Positions 42,301-52,746 of a stretch of DNA of 64,000 nucleotides are shown here, piece by piece. The notes below the pieces were generated by a model. It worked only from the letters and a program-made list of their open reading frames with translations. It did no database searches and was not told the DNA's origin. This DNA comes from Paralichthys olivaceus (Eukaryota; Chordata; Actinopteri; Pleuronectiformes; Paralichthyidae): positions 18,372,001-18,436,000 of the forward strand of contig NC_091100.1 of assembly GCF_024713975.1 (NCBI RefSeq), read 5' to 3'. The stretch's first letter is position 1, and the number at the start of each line of letters is the position of its first letter. A program made the translations under genes and the position numbers.

Positions 42301-43384
42301 AACAGCGATCGACTTCATCACTTAAGTACAACATATGTGTGCAACATGTACAGGTTGTTAATCTTTCTAAACACAAACATCTTTAGATTTCAGATTGCCC
42401 TCCTACCTTGACAGTTGCAGGCAAAATTAATGGAAAGGAGTCGTCCACCGTCATAATCAAAGTTTACTTCTCTCAGATTCACTCTGACCCATGTGTCCAT
42501 TGCATTGAAAGACTGTCACTGCCAAGCAGAGGCTTTATATAGATGCGAAGGGGGAGGTACAGTGGCAGTGGGTACGCCTGGCATAGAGGAAAGTGAGATG
42601 GGGTTATTTCCCCGAAGTCTCTACAGCAGTGTCAGGTTTCTTGCTCGTTTTAAGGGTCACTTGCACAGTACAACACATGCTCCATGTATTATTAGTTTGA
42701 GTTTTAACAGACAAGTAACTCAGTGAAAATTAGATTAAAAAATGAAATGCATCCCATCTGAAATGGCAAAATAAAGGAAACATACAGACACATTTTATTT
42801 TGTATTGTAGGCCACAAAAAATGAATCACTGAACGTCCTGTTTTACTTTTACTGTCAAGGATTTCAATGACGTTTACAATGACCCCAACATTCTGATTAT
42901 TAGCCTTATCCAGAATAAGACATTATTTCGATTATGGCATTTTCAACAGCTAATAGAATATTCCATTGATATATTCACGTTGACATTTTACAGAGCATAA
43001 CCTGATTATCACTCATGCCATTAAGTCCACTACACCCCAACCTTTAACCTGTTCACATGTCAGTGTCATATTCCGATGCCTTGATCGGGTTAATATTACA
43101 ATATTTGTGTCTTAGTGAACATGTTTCAGGTCTGTAGATTCATCCGTTAAAGTGCATGAAAAATTGTTACGCCTACACTTAGGCTAAGCTAAGGTTAAGC
43201 CTTAAGCTTTGACACTTGTGACTATGTCTGTCATTCACTGTAGAAACTTTATCCAGACTGTTCATTAGAGAGCGAGGGGTGGGTTGGAGGGTGAGGGGGC
43301 TGGCTTTACCAAAGGGGAATGCCCTGAGTTAATCCCTTATAGTCTGGAGTGTTACCATCCCTCGGTGGCAGGAAAGAGCCACTC

Positions 43385-43439
<55 letters not shown>

Positions 43440-46400
43440 TGGGTCGCTCAGTTGCCTCAGAACAGTGACGTTATAGTGTGATCAACATTGAGCCCATGAC
43501 ATCACTACGTAGGCGCTGATGGGAAGGGGCTGCTTATGCAGAGTCAGCAGTAGACATTTATATTTAGCTGGAAGAGGAAGACAGGGGGTCAAACTAGGAA
43601 AGAGGTGCTGCTGTTTGTCATAATTACGCTCCACCATCTTCCCACTTAGCCAGGAGATGAGATGTGTCAGAGGTCGTCAGTTGTCTTTTTTTAGGGGAGG
43701 GGTTGTGTTTCAAAACCAAGTCTGCTGCTGCTCTGACATGAAGCTGCTGCTCTTGGCTCGAGAAGTTTCCTTCACGGGATATTATATGCACAGATCTATT
43801 GTGGACGCTTTGCCAGGGGGATACTGGGCATTCCTGTGTTTGCAACTGTGCACACACACACACAAACACACACACACACACACCCACACACATGTGGTAT
43901 ATGTCTGCACTCTGGGGGGGGGGTGAGTGGTAGTTAAATAAAGCAGCAATGTGAAGGAATGAAAGAGGGAGGGAGAGTGAGAGAATGACAGAGAGGAGAA
44001 AGAAGAGGGAGGGGAGGGGGCGCAGATTTATTTCCACAGCTGAGTGCTGCCCCTCTCCTCTCAGGCTCAACGTGGATCTGTGATAGACAGCCGAGAGGAG
44101 GCAAGTGACAATAGAACTGAGGAGGAAGCGTGAGGGGAAGAAAGGAATAATCTTAAGAGCAGGAGGAGGATTGAGGACATGGATGCACTAGCACTAGAGG
44201 CCACCAGCGTCAAAAAGACGACCAACGGGACAGTGGCGGTGGCCCCGCTGCTGGCTCAAGCCCCGGTCAAACGCAAACCTGCCAAAAAAGCTAAAAAGGC
44301 TGTTGTTTTCTTTGAGGTGGAGATACTGGACGCCAAGACCAAGGACAAGCTCTGCTTCCTGGACAAGGTAAGAACTTTTTTATTTTTTTTTTCAATTTTA
44401 TGTATGACAAATTTAATCTTGATGCAACTGTACTAACCTCACCTGTGCCGGAAGTCTTTTTAATAACAGCTTGTGTGTGCCTGTGTTTCACTAATCTGAA
44501 CAGGTGAAACACGTCTGGTACCACACTACTAAAGCGTCTGTGTGTGTATGAGAGTCAGGCGTTTTCTAGACCATAGAGCTGCTGTAGCTGTTATAACTCA
44601 TGAGACCCTTCCACACAACACTGCTGGGTGCAGTTCTCCGGGCGAGGCAGTGGGTCTTTGGCACAGACACGCACAGGACAAAATATCACAAACAACTGTT
44701 CAAGCGTCCACCCCGATGTGACAACAAGCGATGCATTTGTCGAGGTTAACATCTCACGTGACTGTCGGTGGTTCGACTCCATGTAGACATCATACTAGAC
44801 ATTAGCCTCATCCTATGTCCTCACAGCTGCAGGTGTGTGGGTGAGAACAACATCCCTCCTTCAGGAAAAAAAAGTTTGTTCTACGTATAAATGATCTCGT
44901 TCCAGATGAGCAACATGAGATGTTGTGAAGGAGAATCTCCTCATATGTATAATCAACCAGAAACAAAGGCACTGGAAAGATTCCAGTATTTGAAATGTAG
45001 CCACGTATCTGGAATACATTTCATCTGCTCTAATATGTGACTTTGAGATGAAAGGTGATTATCAACCTACTGATTAGTGACTTTGTTGTAAGTTGAAGGT
45101 CTCTGGATGTTGCTCGAAGTTTGTCAAATAGTACATTTTCTGTAAATGTTACCATGTAGTTCATCTCTTGTTATCTCTTGTTGTGCTTTAACAGAAACAA
45201 AAGTCTGATTCTATATTGCATTACTATAGTCATCTTTGTCCCCTCTTTGGGTGAATATACAAATTTAGGATCACCAGTGCTTTCAGGTTATAATGAACTA
45301 GATACATGAACTTATGTTACGTCACCTGTGGCCAGAGATGTCTTGTACATGAGACACACACACATGCTAATTGTGTAAATCTACATGATATAAAGCTTCC
45401 AATATTTTTTTTTGTGACTTAACAGAGGGAACCGAGTCAAAACTATAGATATTTTTATACTTTCCAGGTCATAGAGCATATATTTCTCTTGAGGACTTTT
45501 AAATTCAAGTGTTGTCATATTTACTTCCATCAGGGCGGTTATGTCCGTCTGTCCATTGGATGTTGTTGTTTTATAGCAGGATTATGCAAAAAAAATTGAA
45601 CGGATTTCCATGAAACTTGGTGGAAGGTTGGGGCATGGGCCAAGGAAGAACACATTAAATGGGGATGTAGATCTGGAATTATAGACGGATCCAGGAATAT
45701 GTTTTTCCTTTCTTTAGTAATTAATGGATCTCTATGGGAAACAATATTAGGCGTATAGCTAGAAGAGTGTTTGCAATTTGGTGTGGCTTGATTAAATTTA
45801 AGAGGACTGAATTTAAGTATTGCACTTCAGTATATAGCCAGTCTCGGTGTGATATTGACTAATGGATTTAGGTTGTGTTTACTGTTGTGATTAAAGGGTG
45901 TCACTGTTATATTTGACACATTTATTTTCAGAGGCTTTTTAAGCCTAATGTTTAATCAGGTATATCCAAAGTAATTAATTCTCATCAATCACTCTGTTAT
46001 TTTAGTTTCAGACCAATTGAATTAGTTAGTGCTCTGCCTGTAGGTCTGTGCTGCAGCATTAGGATGGTTTAGTGTGTTGTTAGTGTGAGGTCTGCTGGAG
46101 TATAGAATTGCATTAGTGTTAGTTTACAGTGGTGTTATCAGGGCTGCTGCACAAGACCCCAAAAGTACAAGGTGCTATCTTTACTGGATTATACCTTGTT
46201 GTCGGCTTAGCAGAGTTTCCATGGTGAAGGCATGTACAATATTAACACCTTTGGATTGACAGAGATAGGTCTGGACTCTGGACCTTTATTTTGGGGGTTG
46301 GGGGTGTCACAGAGAGGTGGTTTCTCAATGATGTAATACTGCTGAAAATGGCATGTGGTCTTCAGGAGGACGTGAACAGAAGCCAGGTCATGCACGGTGC

Positions 46401-47751
46401 GACATTACTTCAGCCTGCAGCTGAGGGATCATAGAGACTGTGAGACAAATCACTTAAGAAAAGAAGTTCAATTGGAAAACAATGACAGAATGTTAGTGAT
46501 GTTTATAATTTCTTAATTTCTGTCATGAGAATTAAAAGAGAGTGAATTTCAAGAAATTTGTCTCTTAACTTTCACTGTGAGAAAGACTATGGATACTTAC
46601 GCTCAGTGTAATTTGTAATAACGTGGTGTTTTGAGGGTTATTCTCTCTTATATCTGTTCAATTTGATCAATTTTTGAAAGTTACTCTCAGAGCAAAAATG
46701 TGTGCACCACATCAACATGTAGATTAATGAACTCTTAAAGCCACAGAACATCACATTTTTCAAATTACATGCTTTCATAATTTCTTGCTTGTGCTCCGAT
46801 ATCTGTGTGCATTTGTGTTTATGTTTCTATAATAGATTTATATCCAGGTAGAGGTTTTACAAAAACATATTTACACATTTACTGCCAGAATGTTTGGAGT
46901 TTGGAGAAACTTGCCACTGAAGTCATAAACCACAACGACCTCAGAGAAACCGGACGCTGATGCCAAATCTATTAAAACGTTGTCATGTGCAGATGGTGTT
47001 TTTATTTAGTAATCGGCCGACAACTATCAGTTTCCATTCGCTTCACTTCACGAGTGAAGCAGTGGCCTAAAAGAGACACCGTTAGAACAGAGAGCAGCTT
47101 AATGCTGGTTCGTAAAGTCCAGTGTGTAAATGCAAACATAACTCATGAGTCAGTACAGTACTGGAAGGGCCTTTGCTGGCAGACTGGGAGAAGTGTGGTT
47201 GTGTGTATGTGTGTGTGTATGGGGGGGGTATGAGACATAGGCTACCTTTGGGTACAAATCAGAATAAAAACCAGTTAACAAGGGAAAAAGCATTCTTTAA
47301 GATCAGTGGTTTAGCTCATGTTTAGCGGGTGGTTTCCAGGAAATGAATGCAACATATGTAATGCTCCAAAAAGTGACCCTAGCGGTGTGTCTGTGTGTGT
47401 CTGTGTGTGTCTGTGTGTGTCTGTGTGTGTGTCTGTGTGTGTGTCTGTGTGTGTCTGTGTGTGTCTGTGTGTGTCTGTGTGTGTTTGTGTGTGTTTGTGT
47501 GTGTCTGTGTGTGTCTGTGTGTTTCTGTGTGTGTCTGTGTGTGTCTGTGTGTGTCTGTGTGTGTTTGTGTGTGTCTGTGTGTGTTTGTGCTCTCACGCGC
47601 TGAGGTTCTCTGAAACCCTAATACCAGCTGTTAAATAGCCCACATCCATGGGATGTGTGGGCACAGCCAGAGCTAAATTTACCACTAATCACCATCATAA
47701 ATGGAAAACAGGATTATTATCTTATCCTGTGTGTGTGTGTGTATGTATGTA

Positions 47752-47783
<32 letters not shown>

Positions 47784-50700
47784 TGTGTTCGTGCATGTCC
47801 TGCCACTTATTTATTGTGTTGTTATTTGTAGGTCGAGCCAAATGCCACTATTGGGGAAATCAAGTCTATGTTCCACAAGAGCCGTGAGTGACGTTTCTGT
47901 GCAGACGACTAAAGCTTCATATATCAGATTTATGTAAATGTTCAAACAGCACACAGAAACACTGACTTTATTTCCTGTGTCTGTTTTCAGATCCTCAGTG
48001 GTACCCAGCACGACAGTCCATCCGCCTCGATCCCAGTAAGTCAACTGTGTGACAGTTTATCACAATGATTAAAGTTAATGTAGAACTTCTTTTTTTCTTA
48101 AATCAACACATGATTTAATGTAAATCTCAATAGAGTGAACGTGTGTGTTTTCCAGAGGGGAAGTCTCTGAAGGACGAGGATGTTCTGCAGCATCTTCCTG
48201 TGGGAACCACAGCAACCTTCTACTTCAGAGACCTGGGAGCTCAGATCAGCTGGGTCACGGTGAGTACGACACTGAGACGTCCAAACACGGGGAAGCAAGA
48301 CGAGCCAACATATTCAGACCAGGTTCAACAGTCCAGACAAACTTGCACGCAGCAGAGTACGAGTGGGATCAAGCAGAGCTATATTGAGATATCCAACTGG
48401 GAAAAACGAGAGAAGGGGGCAGAAGGTTCCTCCTGACCCTGAGGTTAATTTGCTGCAGTGAAGTTCACTCTTAGAGGAGAGCCATGTAGGGAAGAGACAC
48501 AATCAGCAGAGGGTTTTATTAATGTAGCTCTCTAACACCTCAACAGGCCAAGTTATAATCATATCAAGAGACTAGAGGCTAAAAAGTACGAATCACTACA
48601 GTCTTATCCTCTGACTTACCCCTGTCCTTTCTTTTTTCAGGTCTTTCTGACAGAGTACACTGGTCCTCTGGTCATCTACTTGATGTTCTACTTCAGGGTT
48701 CCTTTCATTTATGCACCTAAATATGATTTTACCACCAGCAAACACTGGGTCGTACAGTGAGTGTCTCCAACACACACCTACACGATTTTCATATGGTTAC
48801 TTAGAGCGTTGGACCTCGTTCAGACCTCGTATCAACATCCGTCCTGAGTGATCTAATCACAAGTGGTCAGTGCCAAGTTCAGGTCTGAATGCATCGTGAA
48901 TACATCCTGAGATCTGATGCCTCAGAGCACAATGGGAGGTGGCCTGAGACGCATGTGTCCCCGTTGTTTTCACTGTGCATCCTAGGCCACTTTGAAGGAC
49001 TGCCTACTCAGCTGAATCAAACAGAGTTTTAAGTTTCCCAGTGTCTATACATTGATTTGTTTGATGCCAGAATATTAACACGGACTAAAACATAATGATT
49101 GATTCTTTTTTTTCAAATGGGTAAAATCTTTCTTCGTAGTAGAACTGTGTACATTACATTGATTCAATCAGACCCTGCTGACTCTGCTCAAACGCTTGAG
49201 CAGACACACACACGCACTCAGTCTAGGTTAATTATTATTAGGTTTTCATGAACACATGACGAACTTGCTTGTTTCCATATAGAGCAGGGAACTGAGATCT
49301 GATCACAAGTCGTCACAGGAGACACTTTTTAATGCCACGTGTGGACAGACAAACTTAGTTCAGCCAGGACCACTTTCATCAAAATTAATTTGATTTCAAT
49401 AATGAATGCAATAAGTTATATCTGGTGGGATGGTTGCGTTCTGGGATCTCCCTGCCCCTCCACATGCATACCTACAGAGCCTAAGGAAGGGACAGTACAC
49501 CTCCCTACCCATGAGCCTTCATGGATCCCCAGCACTGAACACGACATTGATGGGGTGGAGTTGAGTTGTGACGTAGCTTCGCAGAGGAAGAGTTGGCAGC
49601 TAAAGCTTAAATAAAACACACAATATGAGCTTTGCCAATTGAATGCAAAGGAGGGGATCGGCTGATGTGAGCTGGCACAGATATCTGCTGCTGTCAGACT
49701 CGACGTGTCTAAGCTAGCGCGATGCTTAATCACTGATCACTTGTGATTGTGTCTCGAAATGGACATTATATCCAGGTCTCTACGGAGCTTCTGTCTCCTC
49801 GTTTAAGAAAACACCCATTTACTTTCTTGGCAAAAATGTGTTACTGTTAGGTTCTCAGTAGCAGGAAGCATCCTCTTTAATTACTGCAGCAGGACTCACA
49901 GAAGTGCCTCTACTTTTTTTCCTCAGTCTCGCCTGCATGTGTCACTCCTTCCACTACGTCAAGAGACTTCTGGAGACACTGTTTGTCCACCGCTTCTCTC
50001 ACGGAACGATGCCGCTACGCAACATCTTTAAGGTGAGATACATTATTATATTATCCGGTCCGAACGTCGCCACGTGTTAATGTGATGTAGATTGTGTGGA
50101 GCGAAAGGTGAATAAATAACTGTTTATGGTTTGACAAAGTGTATCTCTGCCACAACACGGACGCCTCAGTGACAGCGCTCCTGTCTTGTTTTCTGTTTCA
50201 GAACTGTACGTACTACTGGGGCTTCGCGGCATGGATGGCCTATTACATCAACCACCCGCTGTACACGCCGCCCAGTGAGTGTGCGTGTCCCCACCCCCGC
50301 AGACACAACAATCACACATACAGTGGCATTGTCTAGTTGTAGCTTCTTTGGATCACTGACAGTATGTTATTGTGTCTTGTTGCAGTCTATGGGGAGCAGC
50401 AGATAAGACTGGCCCTCATCATATTCTTGGTAAGAATCTGTGATGTGTCTTTAATTTGACTGATAAATGAAAACAACATCATTTAAATAACGTTTGTCCC
50501 ATTTTTGATTTACAATATTTACTAAATATTTCTTTAATTATTTCGTTGCTACTCACTGAGTATTATCAGCATCAGTATGGTTGGTTTGCTAATTGCTCTG
50601 AAGAGGCCGGGTGGTTTGGCTGCACACAGGTGAATCTTGACATAGAGGTCTGGGATAGGTTGAGAAAGGTTAGTGATGTATTTACAAGGACAAGAGAGAC

Positions 50701-51870
50701 GCCATTGTGTTGATGGTGAAATTATTTGCTTGACAAAGTACCATTAATCTCATCACAATACTCTCATGGACATTGGACTCTTAGATTTATTTTTTGGTTT
50801 AGAGTTTGACTTTAAAGTTTTCCCTTTTTTTTCTTGAGGACAAAAAGCCACTACAATGATGATGTACAAAAAGGGGTTTTGCAGACTCAGGCCCTAACTT
50901 TAAAAGAATCTATATCTTTTTCTCCACACACACGATGCAGTATGAAATCACTAATGAGGCTCTGTGAATGTTTTCTGTCTCAGTTCTGTCAGATCGGCAA
51001 CTTTTCCATTCACATCGCTCTCCGGAACCTCCGTCCACCAGGTACTACTACCAGTTCTGGCCACAATCAATATTAAAATTAAAATAATTCACATTTTTCT
51101 TTTAGGAATAATGACATGTTATTCTCAGAGGTCATTGTAATAGAGTTCGATAAAATAGGATTTTTGTGTATTCAAAACATTGTAAAGTTACTGTTCATAT
51201 CAAATATATTTGAATGCCTTTAAATCAAAGCCCCTGAAAACATAATTTTATATTTTAAGTATTTCTCTATAACATTTAATATCATAGCTCAAGCAGGGAG
51301 TATTGGACAGTGTGTTTTACTGTTGATATTAAAATCCAAACATGATTAGATGGATTTGAAAACAATTGTGACAATCCCTTTCTTATCCTCTCTCTTTATC
51401 CAGGCTCTAAGACCAGGAAGATTCCATATCCAACCAAGAACCCCTTCACCTGGATCTTCCTGCTGGTCTCCTGCCCCAACTACACCTATGAGGTAATGTG
51501 ATTTGTTATGGCAGCTGATAGTTAGTTTTCTAATCAGTACAGCTTTAAGTCTCAGGAAACGATTGTCCCATTTCTATTATTGTATCCTCTGGACATTTTT
51601 GTGTTTTGCATTTTAACACTGAAAGTGGCGCGTTAGAGCTGCAGCTGCTGCCCTCTGCTGGTCAGTCTGTGTCTAACACCCCTCCTCCTGTTGCAGCTGG
51701 GCTCCTGGCTTGGCTTCACCGTCATGACACAGTGTCTCCCAGTGGCCTTCTTCACTTTGGTGGGTTTCATCCAGATGACCGTCTGGGCCAAAGGGAAGCA
51801 TCGCAGCTACCTGAAGGAATTCCGCGACTACCCTCCCCTCCGCTCACCCATCCTGCCCTTCATCCTGTAG
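39322..51870 (+). CDS. tecr: trans-2,3-enoyl-CoA reductase, ordinary isoform (308 aa)
   Basis: ER membrane enzyme of the last step in very-long-chain fatty acid elongation: NADPH-dependent reduction of trans-2-enoyl-CoA. Exons: 39322-39336 (MKHYE), 44317-44367, 47832-47883, 47991-48035, 48156-48259, 48641-48756, 49927-50032, 50202-50274, 50386-50429, 50984-51041, 51404-51492, 51697-51870 (TAG). The sum is 927 nt = 308 aa plus stop, the same length as human TECR. The N-terminus has a ubiquitin-like fold ([17 protein letters not shown]... [14 protein letters not shown]). The rest is the steroid 5-alpha-reductase-type membrane domain, with [38 protein letters not shown] and [13 protein letters not shown]. 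The C-terminus is SPILPFIL. Intron 1 is about 5 kb. The family assignment is certain; which teleost copy it is cannot be told. Confidence 0.96.
39880..40400. repeat. GTCGTAATA-type repeat with nested insert, in tecr intron 1
   Basis: Repeated phrases such as AAAGTCGTAATATTACGAGA, AAAGTTGTAATTTAATGAGA and AAAAGTCATAATATCACAGG occur at 39910-40000 and again at 40280-40390. Between them lies unrelated sequence starting ACTTTATTTGTATAGCACTT (about 40016-40260), which looks like an insertion. A related inverted stretch lies at about 40820-40890. Confidence 0.5.
40900..43380. other. tecr intron 1, remainder
   Basis: AT-rich intron sequence with no exon or repeat that I can name. It ends at the GT microsatellite at 43387. 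Confidence 0.5.
43387..43438. repeat. (GT)n microsatellite
   Basis: About 50 bp of GT in tecr intron 1. A shorter CA run lies at about 43851-43893. Confidence 0.93.
43558..43567 (+). promoter_or_regulatory. MEF2-like site upstream of alternative tecr exon
   Basis: TTATATTTAG fits the MEF2 consensus YTA(A/T)4TAR exactly and lies about 610 bp before the alternative ATG. An E-box-like CAGCTG occurs near 44038. A single 10-bp match is weak evidence, but it would fit a muscle or heart promoter. Confidence 0.35.
44179..51870 (+). CDS. tecr: tecr, alternative-first-exon isoform (349 aa)
   Basis: An open frame starting at ATG 44179 runs 63 codons to the same donor at 44367 used by the ordinary exon 2, then shares all downstream exons (1050 nt, 349 aa). 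It replaces MKHYE with a 46-residue start, [20 protein letters not shown] ... [16 protein letters not shown], containing a strongly basic stretch. The codons for AVVFFE (TGTTGTTTTCTTTGAG) are at the same time the polypyrimidine tract and AG of the 3' splice site used by the ordinary isoform. A separate promoter upstream is implied; an MEF2-like site lies at 43558. I recall an N-terminally longer TECR form in other vertebrates but cannot confirm it here. Confidence 0.75.
45530..45800 (+). repeat. dispersed teleost repeat, copy d
   Basis: Carries GGCGGTTATGTCCG, AGCAGGATTATGCAAAAA, CGGATTTCCATGAAACTTGG, TGGAAGGTTGGGGCATGGGC, CAAGGAAGAACACATTAAA and GTGTTTGCAATTTGGTG. Non-coding. Confidence 0.7.
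47385..47590. repeat. 10-bp minisatellite-like array (CTGTGTGTGT)n
   Basis: About 20 units, mostly CTGTGTGTGT with occasional TTGTGTGTGT variants. The unit length is close to one helical turn. The long Cys/Val and Thr/His frames on both strands are artefacts. Confidence 0.9.
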
Positions 51871-52456
51871 AGGACTTTTTCTGAACGCTCCCTCAACCCC
51901 TCCAGCCCCTCTGTAGTTGTAGGAGTCCAGTACTGTCAGCATTAACAGACAGGGTGCTGCTCCTCTTTTCTTTCGTCCAAAGTTTACACCAGAATTTCAT
52001 GGATTGACTGACAGAATCTGTGTCCTCCTCCTTCATTTCCTCCCAACCCACATTTTCTTTCTCCCTTCCTGTTCTTCATCCCTGTCATGTTATGTGAAAA
52101 TATAAAACAATACACTTGTGCTGTTTTTTTGTTTTTTTAATGACCGCTAACAAACTCATTCTGATTGGACAACTGGCCTATGTGCTTTTGATCTCCCAGA
52201 GCAGTCGTCACTCTCAAGCTACCCAGCGTTCATTGACAGACCTGCTGTGCGCAAGTAGTGAGACGTCCTCCTGCTCTTGCATCATCTGATACTGTTGTTT
52301 TGGGGCTGATTCTGCATCGAGTGAAATTCAGTTTTGATATCTATTGCTCTAAGTTTTAGACCATGACAGCATTTAATTTTGTTGATGTCTGAAGTAATTT
52401 ATTAAAAAAGAAAAAAAAATGATGTGTTGCTCTTTTAGATTCATTACAGGTGTTTA

Positions 52457-52462
52457 AATAAA
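52457..52462 (+). terminator. tecr poly(A) signal
   Basis: AATAAA about 590 nt past the tecr stop, in sequence without further coding potential. It faces the ndufb7 signal on the opposite strand 240 bp away. Confidence 0.6.
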
Positions 52463-52698
52463 ACTTAAATCTACACTAAAGGATCTTTTTACAAAGCTTT
52501 GGTTGATTTATAGGACAGAGCTTTACACAAAGATGAATTTCAATCATGTCAGACTATTATCTTTGGACTCCTGGGCAGAAATAATTAATTTAAAATCTCT
52601 TTCCCTTTTCCTCTCGCTCTCTGTGTTTTAATGTCGTATTACTGGATGTTTTTTTCGAAAGTATTCAGACCACAGTTGGTGAAGATTAATCAGTTTTG

Positions 52699-52704
52699 TT
52701 TATT
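52699..52704 (-). terminator. ndufb7 poly(A) signal
   Basis: AATAAA on the minus strand 43 nt past the ndufb7 stop codon, implying a very short 3'UTR. Confidence 0.65.
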
Positions 52705-52746
52705 GTGAACATCTTATATACAAAGAAGAATTGGAGGATGTACTGA

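Larger units (their letters stand above)
44368..47831 (+). other. tecr intron after the shared exon
   Basis: A 3.5-kb intron containing a dispersed repeat copy at 45530-45800, a 10-bp-unit GT/CT array at 47385-47590 and a GT run at 47730-47788. No exon is seen. Confidence 0.6.
51871..52746. other. convergent 3'UTRs of tecr and ndufb7
   Basis: Non-coding sequence between the tecr TAG and the ndufb7 TAA. It holds the two poly(A) signals and nothing else that I recognise. Confidence 0.6.

Noticed and set aside
43624-44070. 148-aa minus-strand frame opposite the alternative tecr promoter
   Set aside because: Includes CA-repeat translation and low-complexity Ser/Leu stretches, with no family resemblance.
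47303-47638. Cys/Val-rich and Thr/His-rich frames of about 100 aa on both strands
   Set aside because: They are translations of the 10-bp GT/CT array.
44179-51870. Reading the long tecr frame as the separate gene tecrl
   Set aside because: All shared exons match TECR (MKHYE start available, [15 protein letters not shown] end), not the TECRL sequence as I recall it.
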